From NCBI RefSeq assembly GCF_018275325.1, contig NZ_JAGVQR010000003.1, forward strand, positions 1 to 64,000: 64,000 nt of DNA, read 5' to 3'. Under the pieces are notes generated by a model. It did not search any database. It had not been told where the DNA came from and was given only the letters and a program-made list of their open reading frames with translations. The translations under genes were made by a program, and so were the position numbers. The DNA is from Nocardioides palaemonis (lineage in GTDB: Bacteria > Actinomycetota > Actinomycetes > Propionibacteriales > Nocardioidaceae). Shown one piece after another: positions 8,353 to 16,307 of the stretch (position 1 is its first letter; every line of letters starts with the position of its first letter).

Positions 8353-9338
8353 TGGCCTACATCGACGCCCACCGCGGTGACGTGGTGGATGGTCGTGAGG
8401 TCGGGGTCGAGCCGATCTGCGCGGTGCTGAAGAGCGCCGGCGTGCAGATCGCCCCGAGTGGCTACTACGCGGCCAAGAATCGGCCGCCCTCGGCACGCGC
8501 AGTGCGTGATGCTGAGCTGGTCGAGGACATCAAGGTCGCCCACCGGGCGAACCTGGGGGTCTACGGCGCGAGGAAGATCCATGCCGAGCTGAACCGCGAA
8601 GGGGTGCCGGTCGCCCGGTGCACCGTGGAGCGGCTGATGCGAGCCGAGGGGCTACGTGGGATCCCGCGGGAGAAGACCCGCAAGACCACGGTCGGTGACG
8701 GTGCTGAGACCGAGCGGCCCGAGGACCTCGTGAAGCGGAAGTTCGTCGCCACCGGCCCGAACCAGCTGTGGGTGGCCGATCTGACCTACGTCCGCACACA
8801 TGCCGGGTGGACCTACGTCGCGTTCGTCCTTGACGTCTTCAGCCGGATGATCGTCGGCTGGCAGGTCTCGACCAGCCTGCGCACCGATCTGGCGCTCGAC
8901 GCCCTCGACATGGGCCTATGGACGCGTCAGCGTGCCGGCCAAGACGTCACCGGCCTGGTCCACCACTCGGACCGTGGAGTTCAGTATCGAGCGATTCGCT
9001 ACACCGAGCGGCTAGCCGAGGCCGAGGCCGTCGCGTCCGTCGGATCGCGAGGCGATTCGTACGACAACGCCATGGCCGAGGCGCTCAACTCGCTGTTCAA
9101 GGCCGAGTGCATTCGCAACCCGGTCATGCGACCCAAGGGCGGCTGGAAGAGCGTCACCGACGTCGAGATTGCCGTCGCCGAGTACGTCGACTGGTTCAAC
9201 CACAGGCGCCTTCATGGCGAGATCGGGCTCGTCCCACCGGCCGAGTTCGAGGCCAACCACTGGGCTCACCAGCGGGCCAGCATCACCACCCAGAACTACC
9301 CTGAGACACCCGTCCTGGCCGGGGCAGGTTCCAAGTAA
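8352..9338 (+). CDS. IS3-family transposase OrfB (DDE integrase-core subunit)
   Basis: A 328-residue catalytic subunit. An N-terminal HTH_21-like segment (GVYGARKIHAELNREG) precedes the rve integrase core. The DDE triad is visible as the D of PNQLWVADLTYV, the D of GLVHHSDRGVQY and the E of AMAEALNSLFKAE. The C-terminus WFNHRRLHGEIG is the conserved IS3 tail. The GTG start at 8352 is the first in-frame start, but the functional product is expected to be the frameshifted OrfAB fusion; OrfB alone may regulate. The frame is complete, with no sign of decay. Confidence 0.95.
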   Translation: MAYIDAHRGDVVDGREVGVEPICAVLKSAGVQIAPSGYYAAKNRPPSARAVRDAELVEDIKVAHRANLGVYGARKIHAELNREGVPVARCTVERLMRAEGLRGIPREKTRKTTVGDGAETERPEDLVKRKFVATGPNQLWVADLTYVRTHAGWTYVAFVLDVFSRMIVGWQVSTSLRTDLALDALDMGLWTRQRAGQDVTGLVHHSDRGVQYRAIRYTERLAEAEAVASVGSRGDSYDNAMAEALNSLFKAECIRNPVMRPKGGWKSVTDVEIAVAEYVDWFNHRRLHGEIGLVPPAEFEANHWAHQRASITTQNYPETPVLAGAGSK

Positions 9339-9411
9339 TCGAGCCTCCACGAAACCCGGGGCGATTCAGTGATCAGACCGAGTGAGGTTTACTAGCGTGG
9401 TGTTGGCAACG

Positions 9412-9903
9412 TCACTTGCATGTCACTCTCGTGACGGTCAGCACTCGGCCGGTAGGGGTGTCCAGGAGGACGTTCTTGGGCGCGCCTGAGTTCAGACGGC
9501 TTTGGCCGGTTGTCGCGCCCGTCACGATCAGCACCTGGCCGGTCGCGGTGTCCATAAGGACATTCTTCGACGCGACTGAGTTCAGACGGCTTTGGCCGGT
9601 TGGCGCGCCCGTCACGATCAGCACCTGGCCGGTCGCGGTGTCCATAAGGACATTCTTCGACGCGACTGAGTTCAGACGGCTTTGGCCGGTTGGCGCGCCC
9701 GTAACGGTCAACACCCGGCCGGTCGCGGACTCCATGAGGACGTTTGAGGGCGCCCCTGAGCTCAACGGGCGGTACATGTCCGAGTTCATAGAGCTCAGAG
9801 AGTTCGTTTCGTTGCACGACACCGCGAAGGAACTTGCTGGCATCGTGGCGAAAACGGCGAACAGGGCGATGACTGCTGCTGCAAGCACGCGGTACCATTT
9901 CAT
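9412..9903 (-). CDS. Secreted protein made of four 30-residue repeats
   Basis: A 163-residue protein with a clear signal peptide (MKWYRVLAAAVIALFAVFAT, cleavage near ASSFA). After a short Cys-containing linker (VSCNETN) come four copies of a 30-residue unit of the form NVLMDTATGQVLIVTGAPTG followed by QSRLN; the protein ends with VTCK, so the two cysteines could form a disulfide. The ATG at 9903 has a GGAG upstream. The unit is exactly 90 bp and the central copies are nearly identical in DNA. I know no function for this repeat. The gene lies next to the right end of the IS element. Confidence 0.7.
   Translation of the reverse strand: MKWYRVLAAAVIALFAVFATMPASSFAVSCNETNSLSSMNSDMYRPLSSGAPSNVLMESATGRVLTVTGAPTGQSRLNSVASKNVLMDTATGQVLIVTGAPTGQSRLNSVASKNVLMDTATGQVLIVTGATTGQSRLNSGAPKNVLLDTPTGRVLTVTRVTCK
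9490..9759 (-). repeat. Three exact-period 90-bp coding repeats
   Basis: Units at 9490-9579, 9580-9669 and 9670-9759 share a strict 90-bp period inside the secreted protein gene. The first two are almost identical, which indicates recent duplication or gene conversion and suggests copy number could vary between strains. Confidence 0.85.
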
Positions 9904-10213
9904 GAGGAGGGCTCCATACATCTCTGCGACACGTTGCGGAGACCCGATGCACGCAATCACGAGGTCCTGCACCAGGGTCGAGTGACTAGTCTGGCAGCCG
10001 TGGAGACCGAAGGCGGCGAAGAACGTCACGCGTGTCTACCAACACTCGCAGTGAATCTCGTTCAACTGAGCCACCAAAAGGTGAGCTGGATGCGGCCCGA
10101 CGTGCGAGCGATGACGGGGCGCCTGGATGATCGTGGCCTGCGGCGCAGCTGCGACCGTTGCGGACTCAAGTAGAGACGTACTTGGTCATGCTCCGTAGCG
10201 ATCAGGCGCGTCG
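9904..10213. other. Non-coding stretch without recognised feature
   Basis: About 310 bases between the divergent-looking start of the repeat protein and the stop of the next minus-strand gene. Short open frames here have no recognisable product or ribosome binding site. The part next to 9903 should hold the promoter of the secreted repeat protein, but no convincing -35/-10 pair was identified. Confidence 0.4.
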
Positions 10214-10558
10214 TCACCCGTCGTGGGCGTCCTGAGCGGCTCGGCAACGGCCAGTGAGAACGGCAAGCTCGGCAAACAGGGCGTCGTCGACCCGGGTGAA
10301 GTTGAAGCATGACTTGCCTTGCATGCGGCTGCGGAGGGCCGGGCTGAGGCCGTCGAGAAGCCCTGGGTCGCGATAGACCGGCATCAAGTGGTACGCGACT
10401 TGCGACTTCTTGCGCATCACGGCACCGAAGAACTCTGCAGGATCCTCCGGCGTCTCCAGGTACAGCTGCTCTGTGTCGTCGCGCGTGGCGACCAGACCCT
10501 CGGCTTGTTCGCGAAGTATGCCTGTAAGTCGACCGAAGACAGAGTCGAGATCAGACAT
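10214..10558 (-). CDS. Conserved hypothetical protein
   Basis: A 114-residue cytosolic protein. The middle contains FFGAVMRKKSQVAYHLMPVY, then GLSPALRSRMQGKSCFNF, a combination I have seen in small uncharacterised bacterial proteins related in style to DUF1801/YdhG-like domains; that assignment is only an impression. No catalytic motif, membrane helix or signal peptide is visible. It stands alone, 52 bp downstream of the VOC gene stop on the same strand, and could be co-transcribed with it. Confidence 0.7.
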   Translation of the reverse strand: MSDLDSVFGRLTGILREQAEGLVATRDDTEQLYLETPEDPAEFFGAVMRKKSQVAYHLMPVYRDPGLLDGLSPALRSRMQGKSCFNFTRVDDALFAELAVLTGRCRAAQDAHDG

Positions 10559-10609
10559 CGGCGCACCTCCCGGCCGGGGACATTACTGGCGCAGGATACC
10601 GCTGTCGCC

Positions 10610-10981
10610 TCACGATTCCAGTTGAGCGAAACTGACCAGGCCCACGGTATTGCCCTCGGAGTCCGTGACGAACGCCTGCCACTCGGAGGTGCCAGCGGGA
10701 CCGAGGGCATCGTCCTCGTGGCTGAAGATCTGGTGCGGCTCACTCACCACCTCGACCCGGTCGCGCAGTTCCTCGATGTGTGCTCGGACGTCCTCCGCTT
10801 CGAGGTAGAGCATCGACGAGGGCGCGTTCGCGTCGAGCAGCAGCCGGGTGCCGCCCAGGTCGAAGAACAACAGTCCCGGCGGATCGAAACGGCCGGTCGG
10901 CTCGGCGCCCAGCAGGTCGCCGTAGAACGCCGCCGCGCGGTCGAGGTCGGTGGCCCGGAGGGCAACCTGAACGAGTCTCAT
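10610..10981 (-). CDS. VOC family protein (glyoxalase/bleomycin-resistance type)
   Basis: A 123-residue single-module VOC protein. It starts MRLVQVALRATDLDRAAAFY, the classic beta-alpha opening, includes PPGLLFFDLGGTRLLLD, and ends with DSEGNTVGLVSFA, the usual final strand carrying a metal-ligand position. One module means it must dimerise to form the active cleft. It is transcribed away from a MarR-type regulator 49 bp apart, so MarR repression of this gene is likely. Substrate unknown; families of this type include enzymes and drug-binding resistance proteins. Confidence 0.9.
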   Translation of the reverse strand: MRLVQVALRATDLDRAAAFYGDLLGAEPTGRFDPPGLLFFDLGGTRLLLDANAPSSMLYLEAEDVRAHIEELRDRVEVVSEPHQIFSHEDDALGPAGTSEWQAFVTDSEGNTVGLVSFAQLES

Positions 10982-11030
10982 CCGCGACACCCCTTTGTTA
11001 GTGATGCGAATACTTGTTCGGCAACCTAAC
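10982..11030. promoter_or_regulatory. Divergent VOC/MarR promoter with candidate operator
   Basis: The 49 bp between the two start codons contain spaced inverted GTTAG (10997-11001) and CTAAC (11026-11030), plus an imperfect TTG-TTCGG-CAA element at 11014-11024. MarR regulators commonly bind such inverted repeats in a shared promoter. Placement supports this; the actual site is a guess. Confidence 0.4.
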
Positions 11031-11492
11031 ATGGGCCGCGTGGGCACGGAAGAGTTGAGCGAGGCCAGTCGACGGCTGAACTCCTTCGCCATTCACCTTC
11101 TCCGCGCGATGCACCGGGTCGACGCCGAGTCGGGGCTCACGTCTGCGCGGCTGAGCGCCCTGTCCGTCCTGCACTTCGGGGGCCCGCGAACGCTCGGCCG
11201 ACTGGCTCGCGACGAGGACGTGACCAGCGCGACCATGTCCAGACTCGTCGACGCGTTGTGCGACCTCGGACTGACTGAGCGCCGCCCGCACCCCGACCAC
11301 GGCGGCATGGTCGTGGTCTCGGCCACCGAGGCCGGCAGCGTGCTGATGCGCGCAGCCGCTCAACGGCGCATCGATGTCATCGTGGGGGCTCTCAACGACC
11401 TACCGGAGAGTGAGCAACGCCTGGTGCTCCGGGCCAGCAGAGCCCTCGGCGAGTTGCAGGAGCTCGTCCGCGAACGTGTGCGGCACCGCTAG
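11031..11492 (+). CDS. MarR-family transcriptional regulator
   Basis: A 153-residue winged-helix regulator. The DNA-binding part reads LTSARLSALSVLHFGGPRTL, then LARDEDVTSATMSRLVDALC as the recognition helix region, and the wing is around RRPHPDHGGMVVVS. Flanking helices give the MarR dimer interface. The ATG at 11031 directly follows CTAAC; in-frame upstream starts exist but would cover the shared promoter. It is divergent from the VOC gene, the typical position for a MarR repressor that responds to a small toxic compound handled by its neighbour. Confidence 0.92.
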   Translation: MGRVGTEELSEASRRLNSFAIHLLRAMHRVDAESGLTSARLSALSVLHFGGPRTLGRLARDEDVTSATMSRLVDALCDLGLTERRPHPDHGGMVVVSATEAGSVLMRAAAQRRIDVIVGALNDLPESEQRLVLRASRALGELQELVRERVRHR

Positions 11493-11937
11493 TACGTGTA
11501 GCTGGCGCCGACACCGCGGTTCAGGGAAAGGCCGCCTCCGCGGTTCAGGGAAACTCGAGGCGCACGAGAATCCGATGTCATGTCGGTGCCGGAACGCTGT
11601 CAAGGTTCTCAGCCCGCTCAGTGACGATTCCGTGCCGTGCCGTACCAGTTCGAATTCGGCTTCCTCGACTACCAGACGGAACTGCCGGCCGCCGAGGCAC
11701 TCTCCGCAGCGGGAACCTCAAGCGGGACGCTGACCGTCGCACTGTCCCTGCGTCGCATCCGACTGAGCCCCAGTCCCAGAAGACCCGTCCGGGTCGTGTC
11801 ACCGGTACCGGTGGGCTGTGCGGCAACGCGCCGGTCCGCCCGAACCGGCGACGCTGCCGACAGGCGGCGGAATGACGCGCAGCATGACCTCGCCAACGGG
11901 GACCAGCCGGCATCTCGAAGGTGCTGCTTCCCAGGTA
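11493..11937. other. Non-coding stretch with a short direct repeat
   Basis: About 445 bases between the MarR gene and the stop of the AbiEii-like gene. Near its left end CCGCGGTTCAGGGAAA occurs twice (11514-11529 and 11538-11553, period 24). Open frames in the rest have no recognisable protein. It may mark a junction between separately acquired segments. Confidence 0.4.
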
Positions 11938-12780
11938 CTAGCTCTCGGCGACGATCCCGTAGAACTCCGTGACCGCCAACACCGCATCGGCCGCAGCTTG
12001 GTCCAAGTCGGCGTCGGGATGGTCAATGAGCAACTGCGACACATATGCGTGAGGCCCAGGGGCGTCGGGGTCGGCGAAGTTGGCGCGAAGGTTTACCAAC
12101 CAAGTGTGCATGCGGGTTCCTGGTGATGTCCCGAAGGTCTCGACTACCCGGTTTGCCGCGACGCGATGGCCGCCCTCGTTGTTGTGGAGAAGCACAAACG
12201 CGATGTCGTACCAGTCCTTAGGCTTGTGTCGACCGTGCGCCGCGGCGGCCTTCGCGATTAGGTAACCGGGCAGGCCGGCAACGTCGAGCCGAACGACCCT
12301 GAGCTCGCCGTCGACCTCTGCGCTGAACTCGCGCTCGACGGCACCCTCGGTGGCATACCCGGTACCGCGCAGGTTGACCGCGCCGAGGCTCTCGGCGCCG
12401 TCGAAATTAACGACAGCCTCTGCTCGCTCGTCATCGAGGTCTGCGAGGAGTTCGAACTTCACGACAGTCTTCTTGCCGTTCTCATCGACTTGGTTCCATC
12501 GCCAGACCTTGTCGTCAGACGGCTCGAAGTGCGAGTCCTTCAGCGCCCGCTCCAGGCGGGCCGCGTTCGCTGCGCCAGCTGCAATCTCGAGATTCACCTG
12601 GACGTCAACGTCAGTCGTTCCCGCGTGTAACCATTCCGAGTCCGAGCACAGCAACTCTGGAACAAGGCCACCGAGAAGCACGAAACCTGGCTTCGCCCCG
12701 TAATGGTACGCGACCCTGACTAGGGCGAGCTCGGCGGCGGCTCGCGCCCTACGACTTCGTTCCGGCTCCAACTCGCTCAC
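11938..12780 (-). CDS. AbiEii-like nucleotidyltransferase toxin (type IV TA)
   Basis: A 280-residue nucleotidyltransferase. Residues about 32-60 hold the family signature: FVLLGGLVPELL followed by GTTDVDVQVN, i.e. a GG motif and a D-x-D metal-binding pair. Later KAAAAHGRHKPKDWYDIAF matches the Lys/Asp-rich region of AbiEii-type proteins. In AbiE systems this toxin stops growth on phage infection; MenT-type relatives add nucleotides to tRNA. It starts at GTG 12780 and overlaps the upstream antitoxin-like gene by 32 bases, the expected antitoxin-first order. A stand-alone minimal nucleotidyltransferase is an alternative, but the partner makes AbiE most likely. Confidence 0.8.
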   Translation of the reverse strand: MSELEPERSRRARAAAELALVRVAYHYGAKPGFVLLGGLVPELLCSDSEWLHAGTTDVDVQVNLEIAAGAANAARLERALKDSHFEPSDDKVWRWNQVDENGKKTVVKFELLADLDDERAEAVVNFDGAESLGAVNLRGTGYATEGAVEREFSAEVDGELRVVRLDVAGLPGYLIAKAAAAHGRHKPKDWYDIAFVLLHNNEGGHRVAANRVVETFGTSPGTRMHTWLVNLRANFADPDAPGPHAYVSQLLIDHPDADLDQAAADAVLAVTEFYGIVAES

Positions 12781-13792
12781 TGAGCATCACCTCTCGCAGG
12801 TTGGTCGCAATGTCTTCTCCCCGTACACCGGTGGTTACGAGGTCTGCATAACACCTGGCCCACGGCACGATAGCGAGCCCGTCACGCCGTTTGCAGAGTC
12901 TCTTGGTCGCCTTCGTAGGGAAGGGCCGCAGTACGAGTCGCCCGCCACGAATGGGAGACAGATCGACTAGTCCTGCATAGGAGACCAGCTGCGGGTGAGT
13001 GTTGGCGTCGATGTATACGACAAGAGGCGCAACCTGGGTAGCGAACGGGGCAAGAGCTGCGGCAGCGACTGCGGACGTAGCCGCCCAGCTGACTTTGTGC
13101 TTGCGCCAACCTTCACCGATCTCAGCGATAGCGGTCATGGGGTCTCGGGCGAGCAGGCCTACCTGAATCTCGTCCTTCGGAACGAATTCGGAGGCGGCGG
13201 ACGCGTAGCTGTCCAGGAGGGCGGCTGCGTCGGTCAAAGTGCGCGCCGACTTCCGTCCGCGAGCTGCATCTGCTTCCAGCAGTCCCTCGGCAGCGAGGAA
13301 CGCTAGCGAAGCCGTCACCGTGCTGGACGACATGCCAGTCGCCTTGGTCACTCCGTCAACCGTTGGCCGTACTCCTTCGAGGAGTGCTTCCGCGACTCCG
13401 AGGTCGCTAGCCCGCCAGCGCACCTGTTTCGACGCGCGCTGCGGCGGCGCTGTTCGGCTGACAACCAAGAACGGAAGAATGATTTCAGCTGCCCCTGTCT
13501 CTTCAACCCAGCCAACCCCCGCTTCGGAGGCGGCTGCCCGGGCGCCTTCGGTCATCTTGGGCGCGACAATGACGTGGGGACGTGGGTGCCGGCTGAGGAC
13601 GTTCTTCACGGCCGGGAGTGTGCCGGCACGCAGCCACTCGATCTCGATCGTTTGACCCGCAATGCTCACGAGCGCGTCGGGCCTCGCCGCGCGAGCTGAC
13701 CAAGGTGCGGGCTCGGCTAGCGCCGATAACGGGGCAGACGGGGGAAGCACAGCACGCAAGCCTTCGATGGCTCTCTCGGCGCCCACGAGCAT
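12749..13792 (-). CDS. AbiEi-like antitoxin / winged-helix regulator
   Basis: A 347-residue protein from ATG 13792 (AAGGAG abuts the ATG; a TTG 24 bases upstream is the alternative start). The middle contains a winged helix (PTVDGVTKATGMSSSTVTAS, then LAFLAAEGLLEADAARGR), and the C-terminal part, about 150 residues, resembles the AbiEi C-terminal domain in size and position. AbiEi antitoxins repress their own promoter through inverted repeats and neutralise AbiEii without forming a complex (type IV). The N-terminal 100 residues (TIEIEWLRAGTLPAVKNVL) look like a DNA-handling or regulatory domain and make the protein longer than the 200-residue classical AbiEi. Confidence 0.7.
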   Translation of the reverse strand: MLVGAERAIEGLRAVLPPSAPLSALAEPAPWSARAARPDALVSIAGQTIEIEWLRAGTLPAVKNVLSRHPRPHVIVAPKMTEGARAAASEAGVGWVEETGAAEIILPFLVVSRTAPPQRASKQVRWRASDLGVAEALLEGVRPTVDGVTKATGMSSSTVTASLAFLAAEGLLEADAARGRKSARTLTDAAALLDSYASAASEFVPKDEIQVGLLARDPMTAIAEIGEGWRKHKVSWAATSAVAAAALAPFATQVAPLVVYIDANTHPQLVSYAGLVDLSPIRGGRLVLRPFPTKATKRLCKRRDGLAIVPWARCYADLVTTGVRGEDIATNLREVMLSERVGAGTKS

Positions 13793-14167
13793 CTCCTTAA
13801 CCTCGGTCGAACCCAAAATACCATTGCGTTGCGAGTTTTCGGGTTCCTACGACGTTTAGGCTCTCACCGACCCCGCAAGTGCCGGGGCCCGGGGGTGCGC
13901 AAGATGTACCTGAAGGTATACGCATACCAACCGAACCCTGGGTGCCTACGAGGGAAACCACACAACGACGTGCCGCAGCTGCTCTCACTACGTAGCTCCC
14001 CGGCGCCACTCTGGCGACCGCCCCTTCGTGAGCGAGAACCTAGAACCGCAGCCCACGGACGGATCGAAAACCGCTTGCTTCCACTCACTTCAGACCGGCC
14101 GCGCAGGACACCGCTCTGGCATGGTCATCGTGGGCTCTGCATGACGTCGTGATGTTGCCGCCGACCT
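13793..14167. promoter_or_regulatory. AbiE promoter region with nested palindromes
   Basis: About 375 bases separate the antitoxin start from the integrase stop. At 13907-13918 lies TACCTGAAGGTA (TACCT and AGGTA arms), and overlapping it at 13915-13928 is GGTAT-ACGC-ATACC. They lie about 115 bp upstream of the antitoxin start. AbiEi autoregulation through inverted repeats is established, so these are candidate operators. No gene is recognised in the rest. Confidence 0.4.
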
Positions 14168-15082
14168 CTAGACGCCAGCGACGTAGGCGGTGAGGAAGTG
14201 GACACCGTGGCGGTCGAGGTTGCCGCGGGCGCGGTCGTAGTGCTCGGTGGTGCGTGGGTCGGAGTGCCGGGCGAGGATCTGTGCGTCGCGGAGCGGGACG
14301 CCAGCGTCGAGGGCGTTGGTGATGGCGGCGTGGCGCAGCGAGTGTGGGCTGATGCGGCGCGGGATGGCCGCGGCTTTCGCGATGCGGGCGACCATCCGGT
14401 ATGCGTCTCGCCTGTCGATGGGGTTGCCGGATACCGGGCGCAGGATGAGCCGTCCCTCGGTCCGGCGGCCGCGGCAGGCCTCGAGGACACGCAGCACGGG
14501 AATGGTGATGGGCATGGTGGCGGGCTTGTCACCCTTCCCGACGAGATGAAGGACGCGGTGTCCACGAAGGGTTTCGGCGTAGTCCTCGATCCGCACCGCG
14601 GCCGCCTCGGATGCACGCAGGGCGTTGATGCCGAGGAGGAACGCCAGCGCTCCATGGTGGACCGTGAGCGTCTGGGCAACTTGGAGGAAGCGGATGAGCT
14701 CTAGGCGGTCCAGACCTTGGGTCCGGGATTCGTCGCGGTACACCTTCGGCAGGCGCGCGTACACAGCTGGATCGGACACGATGACTCCGTCGATGTGGGC
14801 GTAGCGGAAGTAGCCGCGGACGGCATGCATTGACGTGACGACCGACGATGCCATCAGCCCGGCTTGTCCGAGGTGTCGGATGTAGAGCTCGATGTGGGCG
14901 CGCTGGATCCCGACGAGCGGGTCGAGTGCGTCGGTCTCGCACCAAGCGAACCAGCGTCGCAGCTGGGAGGAGTACAACGTGAGGGTGTGCCCTGAGTAGC
15001 GGGCGAGATAGGACACCGCAGCGAGGTGTGCAGGTGTCATGGCGTCGGGCTGGAAGGGAAGGAGGGTCGTCAACGGTGTCAC
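14168..15082 (-). CDS. Tyrosine recombinase / phage-type integrase
   Basis: A 304-residue XerC/D-like recombinase. The N-terminal SAM-like domain (YSGHTLTLYSSQLRRWFAWC) binds DNA arms. Catalytic residues are visible in order: Arg in INALRASEAAAVRIEDY, Lys in LVGKGDKPATMP, His-x-x-Arg in SPHSLRHAAITNALDAG, His in ILARHSDPRTTEHY, and the Tyr nucleophile in EHYDRA. Start is GTG 15082, with ATG 15040 as an alternative. It lies between the AbiE pair and the GTPase conflict operon, all on the same strand, so it is the best candidate for the enzyme that moves this island. No neighbouring tRNA or clear attachment site was found. Confidence 0.9.
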   Translation of the reverse strand: MTPLTTLLPFQPDAMTPAHLAAVSYLARYSGHTLTLYSSQLRRWFAWCETDALDPLVGIQRAHIELYIRHLGQAGLMASSVVTSMHAVRGYFRYAHIDGVIVSDPAVYARLPKVYRDESRTQGLDRLELIRFLQVAQTLTVHHGALAFLLGINALRASEAAAVRIEDYAETLRGHRVLHLVGKGDKPATMPITIPVLRVLEACRGRRTEGRLILRPVSGNPIDRRDAYRMVARIAKAAAIPRRISPHSLRHAAITNALDAGVPLRDAQILARHSDPRTTEHYDRARGNLDRHGVHFLTAYVAGV

Positions 15083-15251
15083 CTGGCGGAGTCGGTCAAG
15101 CCCCGACCTGGTCCGCCGAGCGAGGACGAGGCGCTCGAACTGTCGCTAGGCCCGAGCCGCTACCCCTAGATATGGCACGAGAGGCATCGCGGCGGATTGA
15201 CGCAGCCTTCGCATCTGTCCGCTGGCGCTTGCACCCCTTTGACGGTGGAGG

Positions 15252-16307
15252 CTAGGTCAGCCTGTTCAGGTGCTCGTTGTTGGGGTAGTCAGCGCGCATC
15301 TGAGTAAGAAGGGTGTCGACGGTGATGTCGCCGCCTCCGCCGTTCTCCAGCAGTTGCATTGCATGCCACCATCTAGTGGCGCCAGAGCCTTCGCGGTTTA
15401 GACGGGACGGGTCACCGCCTGAGCGCTCCCAGAGCGCATCCTGCTCGGGTCCGCCAGGATAGAGACGCCTTGCCACGGACACGAGCTGGTTAATCCGGTC
15501 GGTGGGTGGTGGAGCTACTAATTCTGAAGCGGCGACCATTGTGCTCGAGGCGAGTCGGTCGAGGAGGTCGAAGAGGAACGCGGCGCTGTTAGCCGCCGCG
15601 AGTGGTTGGGACCCGCCGGCGTCGGCATCGGCTTTGTGCGCCATGAGGTCGGAGATGCCTCGGATGGCGATAGTTTTGGCGCGTTCATTGGCGGCTCCGC
15701 CGCGCAGCGCTCCGAAGTCCTCCATGTCCACGGCGATGGCATCGGAGAACGTCTGGGAGATGATTTGAGCGACTTCGGCGCGTTCGTCGACGACAACTTT
15801 CTCGCCAACGACGATGGGGCCGACGAAAGAATCGGGTTCGCGTCCTGTTCCTGGCCAACTGCCTCCGCTGCCCTTGGCGCGCCCCATCCACGCGTTGTCT
15901 GCGGACACAGCCCGGGCGAGTTGTAGCACTGAAGAGCTGACCGCGGCGAAGTCGGGTCGGGGCTTGAACTTGTCGGCTGCCTTGCCCCCCTCGACCCAGT
16001 AAATCTTGCTGGAAGCGACGACGTCGCCGATCGCGACGTCTTTGACGCCTCCGGCGATGCCGAACATGACGATGTACTCGGGGCGGAACGTCTCATCGGC
16101 CTTGGCAGTTAGGATTCCTGCACTGACGTTCCCCGGGCCGGTTTCGATGATGGCGATGCATTGTCCGGGGCTGGACGCGCTGGTGCCGATATCGGCTGCG
16201 AGACCGGAGGCCGTTTCGGTTTCGACGTTAGTAAGGTGTTCGCGGACCGCGAGCCTCTCGAGTTTGAGGGCGGTGACGACGAGGACGTTGATGTCGGTGC
16301 TGGTCAT
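15252..16307 (-). CDS. MTA/SAH-nucleosidase-like effector with C-terminal EAD1-type domain
   Basis: A 351-residue two-domain protein. Residues about 1-250 are a nucleoside phosphorylase-like (PNP_UDP_1) domain: IETGPGNVSAG, then FGIAGGVKDVAIGDVV, then IAVDMEDFGAL (ribose-binding Met-Glu) and RGISDLMAHKAD, whose Asp is the usual base-activating acid. Residues about 268-350 form a separate domain with LYPGGPEQDALWERSGGD and MRADYPNNEHLNRL, matching the tail of the neighbouring GAP1-like protein and the effector-associated domain EAD1. Related domains in other defence systems cleave ATP or other nucleotides to stop infected cells; here the substrate is unknown. Last gene of a five-gene operon, overlapping the GAP1 gene by four bases. 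Confidence 0.88.
   Translation of the reverse strand: MTSTDINVLVVTALKLERLAVREHLTNVETETASGLAADIGTSASSPGQCIAIIETGPGNVSAGILTAKADETFRPEYIVMFGIAGGVKDVAIGDVVASSKIYWVEGGKAADKFKPRPDFAAVSSSVLQLARAVSADNAWMGRAKGSGGSWPGTGREPDSFVGPIVVGEKVVVDERAEVAQIISQTFSDAIAVDMEDFGALRGGAANERAKTIAIRGISDLMAHKADADAGGSQPLAAANSAAFLFDLLDRLASSTMVAASELVAPPPTDRINQLVSVARRLYPGGPEQDALWERSGGDPSRLNREGSGATRWWHAMQLLENGGGGDITVDTLLTQMRADYPNNEHLNRLT

Larger units (their letters stand above)
7981..9368 (+). mobile_element. Complete IS3-family insertion sequence
   Basis: A 1388-bp element bounded by 28-bp terminal inverted repeats (7981-8008 and 9341-9368) that match at 25 of 28 positions and start TGAATCGCCC. It is flanked on both sides by GTG (7978-7980 and 9369-9371), the 3-bp target duplication expected of IS3 elements. 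It contains overlapping orfA and orfB in the -1 relationship typical of the family. Both frames are intact and the DDE residues are present, so the copy may still be active and is probably a recent insertion. Confidence 0.95.

Noticed and set aside
11637..11972. Possible gene between MarR and AbiEii-like genes
   Set aside because: Frames on both strands are low-complexity with no ribosome site or known domain.
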